Shown: piece by piece, positions 1 through 7,829 of the stretch
How the letters are laid out: every line of letters begins with the position of its first letter
Position numbering within the stretch: the stretch's first letter is position 1
Assembly (NCBI RefSeq): GCF_934924865.1
Contig: NZ_OW235315.1
Location: 1,550,001 to 1,614,000, forward strand
Source: Tepidibacter aestuarii
Lineage (GTDB): Bacteria; Bacillota; Clostridia; Peptostreptococcales; Peptostreptococcaceae
Length of the DNA stretch: 64,000 nucleotides
Reading direction: 5' to 3'
Translations under genes and position numbers: made by a program
The notes under the pieces: generated by a model
What the model was told of the DNA's origin: nothing
Databases searched by the model: none
What the model saw: only the letters and a program-made list of their open reading frames with translations

Positions 1-1217
1 AAGAAGGTAGAATACTGGAGATTGGTCAACGTAGGGAAGTAAAGTTTCTGATAGAAGATAAAATATTTAGGGCTACAATTAAAAAACGTAAGAGAAGCGA
101 TTGTGAAGGATATATTTTGAGAATTAATTATAACAAAGAGTTAAATGAGTATTTCAGAAAAAAGTTTAGTTCAAGTATTAAGTATATTGAAGAGAATAGA
201 AAAATTACGGGTAAAAGTAATATAATTGTTCCAGATGAAATAGGTGAATATATAGAGTTTTATAGAACAGAAGAAATGGATTGTTATAAATTAAAATTAG
301 TTTTAAATGATAAAGGGAAAAAATACCAGGAATATATTGGTGAACCATTTGAAAGTGGTTTTGAAGATAAACGACAAGTAAATTTCATATATGATATTGA
401 AAAATGTAGTAGAGATATAGGTTTATCAGAAGACAATATAAATAAATGGTTAGAAGCTATTAAGCGTAAAGGACAAGCTATAATTTATGGTCCACCAGGA
501 ACAGGTAAAACATATACAGCTAAAAAATTAGCTAAAGTACTATTGTCAGAGGGAGATGGTTTTGTTGATTTAGTACAATTTCATCCAGCTTACGCATATG
601 AGGATTTTATACAGGGTATAAGACCTAAAATTGATAGAGAAGGAAAATTGTCATACAACTTGGAAAAAGGAAGGTTTATTGAGATTTGCGATAAAGCTAG
701 AAAAAGAAAAGGAAACAGTGTATTAATAATAGATGAAATAAATAGAGCAAATTTATCAAGAGTATTTGGGGAATTAATGTATTTGCTAGAATATAGAAAT
801 AGTTCAATTAAATTGGCTAGTGGAGAAAATTTTGATATACCTAAAAATATTTATATTATTGGAACGATGAATACTGCTGATAGATCTATTGCATTAGTAG
901 ATAATGCTATTCGAAGAAGATTTGCTTTTTTAAGTTTACAACCAAATTATAAAGTTTTAAAGAAATATCATTTAGAAAGTAGTTTTCCAATAGATAAATT
1001 AATTAGTATCTTAAAGAATATAAACAAACATATTAACGATAAACGTTATGAATTAGGAATTTCGTATTTTTTAAATAGTAATTTGGAAGAGTGTATACAA
1101 GATATTTGGGAGATGGAAATAGTACCTTATTTAGAGGAGTATTTTTTTGATCAATCAGATAAAATTAATGATTTTTCATGGAAGAACATAGAGGAGCAAT
1201 TGTATGGTGATGTCTAA
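1..1217 (+). CDS. mcrB: McrB-like AAA+ GTPase, 5'-truncated by window edge
   Basis: GTP-driven motor subunit of a McrBC-type modification-dependent restriction system. The reading frame is open to the left edge (frame from base 3), so the N-terminal specificity domain is only partly present. The TTG at 117 is an internal codon rather than a start. Seen: Walker A GPPGTGKT at about nt 489-512, Walker B LIIDEINRA, the McrB-type signature MNTADRS and a following RRRFAF arginine region. In the family, hexameric McrB translocates DNA and activates the McrC nuclease when it meets methylated sites. It overlaps mcrC by 14 bases, which suggests translational coupling. The specificity cannot be read because the N-terminus is missing. 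Confidence 0.9.
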   Translation, partial: EGRILEIGQRREVKFLIEDKIFRATIKKRKRSDCEGYILRINYNKELNEYFRKKFSSSIKYIEENRKITGKSNIIVPDEIGEYIEFYRTEEMDCYKLKLVLNDKGKKYQEYIGEPFESGFEDKRQVNFIYDIEKCSRDIGLSEDNINKWLEAIKRKGQAIIYGPPGTGKTYTAKKLAKVLLSEGDGFVDLVQFHPAYAYEDFIQGIRPKIDREGKLSYNLEKGRFIEICDKARKRKGNSVLIIDEINRANLSRVFGELMYLLEYRNSSIKLASGENFDIPKNIYIIGTMNTADRSIALVDNAIRRRFAFLSLQPNYKVLKKYHLESSFPIDKLISILKNINKHINDKRYELGISYFLNSNLEECIQDIWEMEIVPYLEEYFFDQSDKINDFSWKNIEEQLYGDV

Positions 1218-2412
1218 TAAAAAAGTTATAGAACTTATAGAGTACAATCCTACAGAGTTAGATAAATCATTTTTAGATGAATCTACAGGTGAATATATAT
1301 GGAAAGAGTATAGTAAGCAAATAAATTTAGAATTTCCATCTCGAATCACTGATAATAAGTGGAGATTGACTTGTTTAGGATGGGTTGGATATATTAGGAT
1401 TAATAGAGATTTAGATATTATACTTAAACCTAAAATATTAATAAAAAATTTATTTTTAATGTGGGAGTATGCATATAGGTTAAAAAGTTTTCATATATTA
1501 GATGGATTAATAGAGTGTGAAAGTATTTTAGATTTTTATAACCAATTAGCTAAAGTATTGGTTAAAAAAGTTGTACAAAGAGGAAAAATCGGTTATTACA
1601 AAACTTATGAAAAAAGAGAAGATATTCTTACTTATGTATCAGGAAAAATAGATGTGGACTATTTGATCAGAAATCCAATAAGATCAAATATTAAATGTGA
1701 ATTTTATGAAGATACTACTGATAATGAAGAAAATCAGATAATATTATGGACAATATATACTATATTAAAAAGTAATCTATTAAAGGAGGATTTAAAGGAT
1801 ACTATTAGATCAGTGTATAGAAGTATGTCAAATTTTATTTCATTAAAACGAGTAAGTCATTATAAGTGTTCAAATAGAAGGTATACTAGTTTAAATCATG
1901 ATTATAAGACAATACATTCTTTGTGTAGGTTATTTTTAGAAAATATAGGACCAACTTACAAAATTGGAACGACAAACATGTTGCCATTTATAGTTAATAT
2001 GGGAAGAATTTTTGAGTTATTTATTGCAGAATGGTTAAAAATTAATTTACCTAAACAATTAGAGTTAAAATATCAAGAAAAAGTTTATGTAGGTGAAAAA
2101 AATGAAATGATTTTTCATGTAGATTTAGTAATATATGATAGAAAAACTGGTAAAGCAAAATGTGTTATAGATACTAAATATAAAAACACAAAAAAACCTA
2201 AGCGAGAAGATATTTATCAGATAACTACATATGCTGTTTCTAAAGGGTGTAAGAAGGCTATATTAGTTTACCCATCAGAATTATGCAGTGTTAATAGTTT
2301 GTATATAAATGATATAAAAATTCACAGTCTTATATTCAATATTGGAGAAAATATAGAAAATAGTGGTAAGGAGTTTTTAGAAGATTTATTAAATATATTA
2401 GAAGATTCTTAA
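1204..2412 (+). CDS. mcrC: McrC-like nuclease subunit of McrBC
   Basis: 402-aa partner of McrB. The C-terminal part carries a PD-(D/E)XK-type core: HVDLVIYD followed by CVIDTKYK at roughly residues 300-330, the usual McrC nuclease site. The N-terminal half matches the McrC beta-rich region that contacts McrB. The ATG at 1204 overlaps the end of mcrB and has GAGGAG about 8 nt upstream; an in-frame ATG at 1210 is an alternative. With mcrB it should cut DNA carrying modified cytosines, which is defence against modified phage or foreign DNA. The gene is complete and undamaged. It is followed directly by a HIT-gene remnant, which suggests that the defence cassette was inserted here. Confidence 0.9.
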   Translation: MVMSNKKVIELIEYNPTELDKSFLDESTGEYIWKEYSKQINLEFPSRITDNKWRLTCLGWVGYIRINRDLDIILKPKILIKNLFLMWEYAYRLKSFHILDGLIECESILDFYNQLAKVLVKKVVQRGKIGYYKTYEKREDILTYVSGKIDVDYLIRNPIRSNIKCEFYEDTTDNEENQIILWTIYTILKSNLLKEDLKDTIRSVYRSMSNFISLKRVSHYKCSNRRYTSLNHDYKTIHSLCRLFLENIGPTYKIGTTNMLPFIVNMGRIFELFIAEWLKINLPKQLELKYQEKVYVGEKNEMIFHVDLVIYDRKTGKAKCVIDTKYKNTKKPKREDIYQITTYAVSKGCKKAILVYPSELCSVNSLYINDIKIHSLIFNIGENIENSGKEFLEDLLNILEDS

Positions 2413-2423
2413 ATGGTATTTAG

Positions 2424-2636
2424 AAGATATCTATACTAGACTTAATCTATAAGTGTAAAAATATGTTAGATGATAAGTACTCACCAGATGCATACAATAT
2501 AGGGATCAACTGTAGAGAACATGCAGGTCAAACTGTTATGCATCTGCACATTCATATAATAACGAGATATAAAGGTGATATAGATAATCTTACTGGTGGA
2601 GTAAGAGGGGTTATTTCTAATAAGAGAATATATTAA
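2424..2636 (+). pseudogene. HIT-family hydrolase, C-terminal remnant
   Basis: A stop-free frame here translates to the C-terminal half of a HIT (histidine triad) nucleotide hydrolase. It includes YNIGINC, then the catalytic triad region MHLHIHII, then TRYKGD and a GGVRGVI tail, ending at TAA 2634-2636. Intact HIT proteins are about 110-160 aa and the N-terminal half is absent. The frame is closed by a TAG at 2421-2423, just after the mcrC stop, and there is no ribosome binding site. I infer that a HIT gene was truncated when the mcrBC block arrived or when flanking DNA was deleted. An internal ATG at 2463 could give 57 aa, but it has no Shine-Dalgarno. Confidence 0.8.
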
Positions 2637-2640
2637 TTTT

Positions 2641-2668
2641 GAAGAAGTAGTTTAACTACTTCTTTTTT
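2641..2668 (+). terminator. Rho-independent terminator after HIT remnant
   Basis: GAAGTAGTT/AACTACTTC inverted repeat followed by a run of six T. It probably belonged to the intact HIT gene and now ends mcrBC transcription. Confidence 0.75.
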
Positions 2669-2700
2669 ACGCTTATGGAGATTATATGATTTTCAAATTC

Positions 2701-2812
2701 TGGATAACATTGATGGAAGAGCTATACTTACAACTATTTTTGAGCAACGGAGCCCGTAGGGATCGTTGGCGACATGAGTCAGTGCGTAGCGACTAGACGA
2801 ATTTTTATGTAT
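2701..2812. repeat. Dispersed intergenic repeat, copy 1
   Basis: About 110 bp beginning TGGATAACATTGATGGAAGA, containing AGCCCGTAGGGATCGTT and ending near CTAGACGAATTTTT. It recurs at 11237-11337 with about 80% identity by eye, and a fragment (GGCGACATGAG...GAATTTTA) lies near 6252. There is no ORF. Position between genes suggests a non-coding family repeat of this genome; function unknown. Confidence 0.75.
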
Positions 2813-2856
2813 AAAAACTGTAATATTGAAAAAAATAGTAAAAGGAGGTGTTTATT

Positions 2857-3318
2857 ATGTTAAATCTAACTCAAAAAGAAAGAATGTTATTAGAAGATCA
2901 AAAGATACATGAGCAGATGTGTATTGACAATTATACTGATTATGCTCAAAGAGCTAAATGTCCTGAGCTTAAACAATTGTTCAATGGGTATGTAACTAAA
3001 GAACAACAGCATTTAGACAGTATAAATCAGATACTAAGTGGTACTGTTCCAAATGTTGGCGGTGGCGGACAACAGCAACAACAAAACCAAGCTCAAACTT
3101 TTACTCCTGCAAATACATACGATCCACAAGATGCTCTTTTGTGTAAAGATGCCTTAATGGCTGAAAAGTATATATCTGGATCATATAATATTACTATATT
3201 TGAGTGTTGCGATACGAATGTAAGACAGGTTCTTAACCATATACAAAAGGAAGAGCAAGAACATGGTGAAGGTATATTTAATTATATGAGAAGTAAAGGG
3301 ATTTATAATCCTCAATAG
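2857..3318 (+). CDS. CotF-like spore coat / ferritin-fold protein
   Basis: 153-aa protein with two helical halves separated by a Gly/Gln-rich linker (GGGGQQQQQNQAQ at about residues 70-83). Each half carries an acidic/His helix pattern (EDQKIHEQM, KEQQHLDSI, KEEQEHGEG) typical of Coat F / DUF2383-like ferritin-fold proteins in spore formers. Family members are spore coat components, and this role is inferred. The start is ATG 2857, because AAAGGAGGTG ends 6 nt upstream; the GTG at 2848 lies inside the ribosome binding site. Monocistronic by context. Confidence 0.75.
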   Translation: MLNLTQKERMLLEDQKIHEQMCIDNYTDYAQRAKCPELKQLFNGYVTKEQQHLDSINQILSGTVPNVGGGGQQQQQNQAQTFTPANTYDPQDALLCKDALMAEKYISGSYNITIFECCDTNVRQVLNHIQKEEQEHGEGIFNYMRSKGIYNPQ

Positions 3319-3330
3319 GAAGTTTGACTT

Positions 3331-3362
3331 AGGATATAATTATCAGATGATAATTATATCCT
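3331..3362. terminator. Perfect 14-bp hairpin after coat gene
   Basis: AGGATATAATTATC paired perfectly with GATAATTATATCCT around the loop AGAT. It has no U-tract, so it is a weak terminator or a mRNA 3'-end stabilising stem. The left-arm sequence recurs partially at 3383. Confidence 0.5.
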
Positions 3363-3475
3363 ATTGAAATAAATACAAAAATAGGATATAATTATATAAA
3401 AGATTCGTATAAATGCGAATTAAATCGGAAAAAGTCGAAAAATAATTCGTGAATCTTATTAAAGGGGGTATGTGT

Positions 3476-3562
3476 TTGAATTTATATGTAATAGCATTAA
3501 TCTTAGTTGTATTGTGTTTAGTACTTAGATATGGAATAACTAATAGTAAGTACAATAAGTAG
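3476..3562 (+). CDS. Small single-TM peptide (28 aa)
   Basis: TTG start with AAAGGGGGT 7 nt upstream. An in-frame ATG at 3470 is too close to the ribosome binding site. It encodes one hydrophobic helix (VIALILVVLCLVL) and a short polar tail ending SKYNK. It resembles in style the tiny membrane peptides common in spore formers, but I do not recognise the family. It may be sporulation-related given the coat gene upstream, which is only context. Confidence 0.45.
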   Translation: MNLYVIALILVVLCLVLRYGITNSKYNK

Positions 3563-3605
3563 ATATTGCAAAGGAGAAATAAGTTATGGATTTTTCTTAC
3601 AAATA

Positions 3606-3650
3606 AAACCCTAAAGACTAAATTATTTAGTTTTTAGGGTTTTATTTTGT
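3606..3650 (+). terminator. Rho-independent terminator
   Basis: AAAACCCTAAA...TTTAGGGTTTT stem with T-rich 3' side, ending the transcript of the small peptide gene. Confidence 0.75.
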
Positions 3651-3705
3651 TATTAATTAACATATATTTGGATAGAATGTAGTTAGTAGGAAGGAGAGGT
3701 TTTTT

Positions 3706-3924
3706 ATGTTTAAAAAAGATGATCTACATATTATATCCAAATCATTAGATTATTCTATAGCTAATTTGGAGAATTATTTAAATAAATATAGTGAGCATTT
3801 ATGTGATCTAGATAAAGTTGATATAATATATCAACTAAAAAAGTATGAGGAAATATCGAGTAAAGTAAGATGCACAATTGGGACTAATGAATTATATAAT
3901 CAAAATATTGATATATACAAATAG
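3706..3924 (+). CDS. Small helical protein, paralogue of the gene at 4484-4684
   Basis: 72 aa with GGAGAGG about 8 nt before ATG. It is predicted all-helical and soluble. By eye it aligns with the product of the minus-strand gene at 4484-4684: both have an S-x-(D/E)YSI-x-NLEN-x-L-x-KY core followed by (D/E)KxxII-x-Q-xx-KY. The two paralogues flank a dUTPase gene in opposite orientations. I do not recognise the family. A small coiled-coil or spore/cell-envelope regulator (Spo0E-like size) is possible, but the Spo0E SQELD signature is not evident. Confidence 0.65.
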   Translation: MFKKDDLHIISKSLDYSIANLENYLNKYSEHLCDLDKVDIIYQLKKYEEISSKVRCTIGTNELYNQNIDIYK

Positions 3925-3977
3925 AAAATCCGATGTTAATATATTAAAAGAAAATATATTAATAAAAGGAGAGTTAT

Positions 3978-4475
3978 ATGACAAGAGGGTTTGAAGTAGT
4001 AAGTTATGGTGAATTTAAAAAGATTTTAGGAAAAGATTTAAGTGATGAAGTTATAAAAGAAAAATATAATAGTATGAAAAAACCGAGACGTGCTACTAGT
4101 TTGTCGGCTGGATATGATTTCTATTGTGTAAATGATTTCACTTTAAGTCCTGGGGAGTCTATTGTGGTTCCGACTGGGATTAAAAGTTATATGAAAGCGG
4201 ATGAATGTTTGTACATATTGGTTAGAAGTAGCCATGGCTTTAAGTACAATATAAGACTTAAAAATCAAGTTGGACTAATAGATTCTGATTACTATAATAA
4301 TGAAAAGAATGAAGGGCATATATTTATAGCTTTAAAGAATGAGGGAGATAAAGAATTTGAGGTTAAATCTGGAGAAGCATTTGCACAAGGTATATTTCAA
4401 AAGTATTTAATAGCAGATGATGATGAGCCTGTTGAGGTTCGTAGAGTAGGTGGTATAGGCTCAACATCAAAGTAA
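3978..4475 (+). CDS. dut: dUTP diphosphatase (trimeric dUTPase fold)
   Basis: 165 aa. It hydrolyses dUTP to dUMP and PPi, keeping uracil out of DNA and feeding thymidylate synthesis. The five family motifs can be read in order: SAGYDFY (I, with the metal-binding Asp), RSSHGFK (II), GLIDSDYY (III, with the catalytic Asp region), FAQGIFQKYL (IV) and RRVGGIGSTSK (V, Gly-rich C-terminal arm). The N-terminus has an extra ~35 aa before motif I, longer than a minimal Dut, as in several clostridial and phage forms. AAAGGAG lies 8 nt before ATG. It sits between two small paralogous genes. Confidence 0.9.
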   Translation: MTRGFEVVSYGEFKKILGKDLSDEVIKEKYNSMKKPRRATSLSAGYDFYCVNDFTLSPGESIVVPTGIKSYMKADECLYILVRSSHGFKYNIRLKNQVGLIDSDYYNNEKNEGHIFIALKNEGDKEFEVKSGEAFAQGIFQKYLIADDDEPVEVRRVGGIGSTSK

Positions 4476-4483
4476 TTATATAT

Positions 4484-4684
4484 TTAATTAGCTGTAGCTT
4501 CCATTTTAACGGTTAGCTTTTCTATTTTATTTTGTATATCGTTGTATTTTTGTATTTGAGCTATTATCTCTAGTTTCTCGGATTCTGGTAAACACTTTCT
4601 ATATTTATCTAAACTATTTTCTAAGTTATTTATAGAATATTCTATTGAATGTAGTATGTGTTTTAATTCGTTGTATTCTAACAT
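4484..4684 (-). CDS. Small helical protein, paralogue of the gene at 3706-3924
   Basis: 66 aa, reverse strand, with CGGAGG 8-9 nt upstream of ATG. It shares the S-x-EYSI-x-NLEN-x-L-x-KY...EKLEIIAQIQKY pattern with the 72-aa protein encoded at 3706. It is helical with no membrane segment. Its 3' end lies 8 bp from the end of dut and no terminator is visible between them. Function unknown. Confidence 0.65.
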   Translation of the reverse strand: MLEYNELKHILHSIEYSINNLENSLDKYRKCLPESEKLEIIAQIQKYNDIQNKIEKLTVKMEATAN

Positions 4685-4815
4685 AAATATACCTCCGGTT
4701 AAGTTTAGTATGAGTCTTAATTATTGACATATATGGCATAGTTCTATACATTTTTTTGCAATATAATGGTACAATATATTTTGGCATTATATTAAATTTA
4801 AAAGGAGATATATAA

Positions 4816-5172
4816 ATGAAAAAAGCATTAGACTATTTTGGAAATGGATATAATTGTGCGGAGTCTGTAATTAAAGCAACTAATGAAAAAAAGAATACAC
4901 AAATACCTGTAGAAATAGCAAGTTCTATGGGCCATGGTATGGCAGTTGGAAGTGTATGTGGAGCTATATGTGCAGGTGTTAGTTCTATAGGAGTTTTAAA
5001 AGGTGGACAAGATGTAAGTCAAAAAAAAGAAGCTAGAATGTACACTAAGGAACTTATGAACAAAATAGAACAAGAGTATGGAAGTGTTATATGTAAAGAA
5101 TTAAAAGGAAATAAGGTTAGCTGCAAAGAATTGATTGATTATGTAGATAAATATATTGATAGTATAGAGTAA
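4816..5172 (+). CDS. C_GCAxxG_C_C family redox protein
   Basis: 118 aa. The cysteine layout gives the family its name: YNCAES near the N-terminus, then VCGAICAGVSSIG, then C at VICKEL and VSCKEL. Members are small probable redox-active or metal-binding proteins of anaerobes, often beside oxidoreductases, and their substrate is unknown. AAAGGAG lies upstream of ATG, with possible promoter elements at 4724-4767. The next gene (TtcA-like) has its own promoter. Confidence 0.85.
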   Translation: MKKALDYFGNGYNCAESVIKATNEKKNTQIPVEIASSMGHGMAVGSVCGAICAGVSSIGVLKGGQDVSQKKEARMYTKELMNKIEQEYGSVICKELKGNKVSCKELIDYVDKYIDSIE

Positions 5173-5192
5173 GCTTTTGGAAGATTAATACA

Positions 5193-5221
5193 GAGACATA
5201 ATTTATAAAAAATGCTATAAT
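5193..5221 (+). promoter_or_regulatory. Extended -10 promoter for TtcA-like gene
   Basis: GAGACA (5193-5198), 17-bp spacer, then TATAAT (5216-5221) preceded by TGC, an extended -10. It lies 26 bp upstream of the ATG at 5247. Confidence 0.55.
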
Positions 5222-5246
5222 ACTTTTGTTAAAGAGAGGTGACATA

Positions 5247-6128
5247 ATGAGTAATCAAGAAAACAACGGTATTGCTGGAAGCGGATGCGAGATATTAATA
5301 CCATTTAATGAAAGAAAGCCAGTTAGAGAAATTGAAAAAAGTATAATAAAGACTTATAGAAAACGTATATGGTCAAAGTTTGTAAAGGCTATAAAGGATT
5401 ATGAACTTATAAAGGATGGAGATAAAGTAGCTGTTGCTATATCAGGTGGAAAAGATAGTATGCTTATGGCAAAACTATTTCAAGAGCTTAAAAGACATGG
5501 GCAAATAAAATTTGAACTTGAATTTATAGCTATGGATCCTGGATATCATGAGAATATAAAAGAACTTTTAATAGATAATTGTAATTATTTAAATATACCT
5601 ATTCATTTATATGAATCACAGATATTTGAGGTAATAGATAGAATAGCTCAAGATTATCCATGTTATATGTGCGCTAAGATGAGAAGAGGATCTTTATACT
5701 CAAAGGCTCAAGAGCTTGGATGTAATAAGTTAGCACTTGGACACCATTTTAATGATGTTATTGAAACTACTCTTATAAATATGTTTTATGCAGGATGCTT
5801 TAAAACGATGCTTCCTAAGCTAAAGTCTACAAATCACGAAGGACTAGAACTTATAAGACCAATGTATTATATAAGAGAAAATGACATACAAACATTCACA
5901 CAAAATAGCGGTATATGGCCACTAAATTGTGCGTGTATGGTTGCTGCTAAGAGAACTTCTAATAAGAGGACTGAGATAAAAGAGCTTATAAAAAATCTTA
6001 AGCTTGATTTTCAGGATATAGATAAATCTATATTCAAAGCAGCAGAAAATGTTAATATAGATGCTATTTTGGGATGGCAAAAAGACTCTAAAAAACACTC
6101 TTATTTGGAGTTTTATGATGAAGAATAA
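5247..6128 (+). CDS. TtcA-like PP-loop ATPase (tRNA 2-thiocytidine family)
   Basis: 293 aa. It has the PP-loop SGGKDS at about residue 68, the CYMCAKMRRG CxxC pair at about 145 and a third Cys cluster NCACM near 230. This is the pattern of TtcA/TtuA-type tRNA thiolases that adenylate the base and use a [4Fe-4S] cluster. The family role is sulphur transfer to tRNA cytosine 32 or a related base; the exact tRNA target is not deducible. ATG 5247 is preferred over the upstream TTG because GAGAGGTGA precedes it. Confidence 0.8.
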   Translation: MSNQENNGIAGSGCEILIPFNERKPVREIEKSIIKTYRKRIWSKFVKAIKDYELIKDGDKVAVAISGGKDSMLMAKLFQELKRHGQIKFELEFIAMDPGYHENIKELLIDNCNYLNIPIHLYESQIFEVIDRIAQDYPCYMCAKMRRGSLYSKAQELGCNKLALGHHFNDVIETTLINMFYAGCFKTMLPKLKSTNHEGLELIRPMYYIRENDIQTFTQNSGIWPLNCACMVAAKRTSNKRTEIKELIKNLKLDFQDIDKSIFKAAENVNIDAILGWQKDSKKHSYLEFYDEE

Positions 6129-6137
6129 TATTTTAAA

Positions 6138-6177
6138 GGGTTAATACAGCGAATATGTTGTATTAACTCTTTTTTTG
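6138..6177 (+). terminator. Rho-independent terminator
   Basis: GGTTAATACA...TGTATTAACTC stem followed by seven T, 10 bp after the TtcA-like stop. Confidence 0.8.
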
Positions 6178-6251
6178 ATTAAAGGAATATAAATGGTTTT
6201 GTTGAACTTAAAAAATATGGTTAGAATTACTTGTTTTATTGCTTATAATTT

Positions 6252-6290
6252 TGGCGACATGAGCCATGGGTTAGCATGAAGCGAATTTTA
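6252..6290. repeat. Fragment of the dispersed intergenic repeat
   Basis: GGCGACATGAG and GCGAATTTTA match the 3' half of the repeats at 2701 and 11237; the middle is diverged or deleted. Confidence 0.45.
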
Positions 6291-6321
6291 ATATATGTAA
6301 TTTTTGTAGGGGGGATTAGTT

Positions 6322-6873
6322 ATGAAGTTATATACTACTAGTGAGGTGTCTAGAAAGACTGGATTGAATAAAAAGACTTTAAGAAATTGGGAAAAAGTAT
6401 TCGGACTTAAAGTATATAGAGATGATAATGGAAATAGAAATTATACAGACTACGATATTGAGTTAATGCAAAATATAAAAAAACATAAACAACAAGGAAT
6501 GGGAAACAAATTTATAAAGGAATATATAGAGAATAGTAATTTTGACAAATCTAATGAAGAATGTGCCGCTACTTTGACTCAAGTAAATCCATTAGAATCT
6601 ATTGGGGATATTCAAAAAATTATGGCAGAAAATTTTAAAAACATTATGGGTGAGGCTATAGGTGATATTGTTATTGAAAGAGAACAGAAATTAAAAGAAG
6701 ATTTAGGAAATGAAATTAGCGAAAAACTTGATGATATAAGTATTAATTTAAGAGAAGAGATAAGCAATAAGGTTAGAAAGCAAGTTAGAGTAGAGAATCA
6801 AAAACTCATGTTGTATTTAGCAAATAATAGGAAGGAAAGTAAAAAAGGATTTTTTAGTAAGGTATTTGGATAA
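6322..6873 (+). CDS. RacA-like MerR-type HTH / coiled-coil protein
   Basis: 183 aa. Residues 3-70 form a MerR-type winged helix (YTTSEVSRKTGLNKKTLRNWEK, then the NYTDYD wing). The rest is a long charged coiled coil (about residues 95-165) without an effector domain, with a basic tail (KESKKGFFSKVFG). This arrangement and length match RacA, the Bacillus chromosome-anchoring protein made at sporulation. A chromosome-organisation or sporulation role is therefore more likely than ordinary transcription control, but RacA function is not proven in clostridia. GGGGGG lies 8 nt before ATG. Confidence 0.65.
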   Translation: MKLYTTSEVSRKTGLNKKTLRNWEKVFGLKVYRDDNGNRNYTDYDIELMQNIKKHKQQGMGNKFIKEYIENSNFDKSNEECAATLTQVNPLESIGDIQKIMAENFKNIMGEAIGDIVIEREQKLKEDLGNEISEKLDDISINLREEISNKVRKQVRVENQKLMLYLANNRKESKKGFFSKVFG

Positions 6874-6874
6874 T

Positions 6875-6902
6875 AAATAGGGACTTAAAAAAGTCCCTAT
6901 TT
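6875..6902. terminator. Bidirectional terminator between convergent genes
   Basis: AAATAGGGACTT-AAAA-AAGTCCCTATTT, a perfect 12-bp stem. The Nudix stop codon (TAG, read on the minus strand at 6897-6899) lies inside the hairpin. Confidence 0.8.
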
Positions 6903-7421
6903 ATCAATCAATTCATTTTTAATTAAATTAAGCATGAATGTTTCTCTTTCAACAGAAAGACCCATTTTAGAATCTTGAGTTTTAATTAATTTAGTATTGT
7001 GATTTATTGCTTCATCTATATCTATCCATACTGTAGTCATACCGTTTGAAATCTCATAATCCTCTAACTTAGGTTTTCCTAGTTCTTTAGCGATTTTACA
7101 AACATAAAAGTATGATGTCATATGCATAAGGTCGTATCCTTCATAGTGAGTTGGTCTGTATTCATCAAAGATACCAAATTCTTTTATAATTTCAATATCT
7201 TTAGCACCTGTTTCTTCATTTAATTCTCGCTTGAGGCCGTCGGTTAAGTCTTCGCCAGGGTCGACTCCTCCGCCAGGAAAGCTATAGTCATCGTATCTTT
7301 TAGTATACATTAAAAGTATTTTGTTTTCATCTAGTATTATTGCTCGTGCTGCTTTTCTTTCGAATATATTACCTTTAATTTCATTTATATCTTTATGAAT
7401 CATTTTTTTTAATAGTCTCAT
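6897..7421 (-). CDS. Nudix hydrolase
   Basis: 174 aa. The Nudix box is complete: G at the start of GGGVDPGEDL, then RELNEETGA (REUXEEXGU). Members hydrolyse nucleoside diphosphates linked to other moieties (ADP-ribose, 8-oxo-dGTP and others), and the substrate cannot be told from the box. The start is ATG 7421 rather than TTG 7424, with AAAGGAG about 7 nt upstream. It is convergent with the RacA-like gene and shares its terminator. Confidence 0.85.
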   Translation of the reverse strand: MRLLKKMIHKDINEIKGNIFERKAARAIILDENKILLMYTKRYDDYSFPGGGVDPGEDLTDGLKRELNEETGAKDIEIIKEFGIFDEYRPTHYEGYDLMHMTSYFYVCKIAKELGKPKLEDYEISNGMTTVWIDIDEAINHNTKLIKTQDSKMGLSVERETFMLNLIKNELIDK

Positions 7422-7829
7422 CAAAAAGCTCCTTTATATAGTCATCATTATAATTTTGAATAAACTTAATTATATTATACTATTCTATTATATATTTAAG
7501 AAAATTAATGTAAAGGTAGAATTTTATGATTTATTATGTTTTTTCATCATTAGAGGTATTAAAATGAGCTTTGCAGCATAAAATTAATATGTAGTAACAA
7601 CAAAAGATGAATCACTTTAAGCAGTAATATGCTTAGTGTTGAGTTTATAATCTTTCTTATTAAAAAAGATGTTAAGAAGGAGCCTGCTGGCTCCTTTTAT
7701 AATTGACAAAATTAACGTTTTATAACGATATTGTTTTGAAAAAAATAGAGAAAAATAACAAAATATAGAAAAATGTTGAAAAAAATGAAAAATAATAGTA
7801 AGATAGACTTATCCACAAGGGGGGATTAA
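7422..7829. other. 408-bp gene-poor gap with orphan terminator
   Basis: No supported ORF. It contains the Nudix gene's upstream region on the left and, at 7677-7700, a strong hairpin AAGGAGCC-TGCT-GGCTCCTTTT that terminates nothing annotated on the plus strand. A short untranslated transcript or the relic of a lost gene is possible. TTGACA at 7703-7708 is a candidate -35 for the chemoreceptor gene, but a good -10 at standard spacing is not visible. Confidence 0.5.
7677..7700. terminator. Orphan hairpin terminator
   Basis: 8-bp GC-rich stem with TGCT loop and TTTT tail. No recognised gene ends upstream of it on either strand within 250 bp. Confidence 0.65.

Noticed and set aside
3361..3555. 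Minus-strand 64-codon ORF
   Set aside because: Hydrophobic shadow of the plus-strand small membrane peptide; no ribosome binding site on that strand.
3585..3605. 6-codon ORF MDFSYK after AAGGAG
   Set aside because: Too short to support, and it runs straight into the terminator; kept only as a curiosity.
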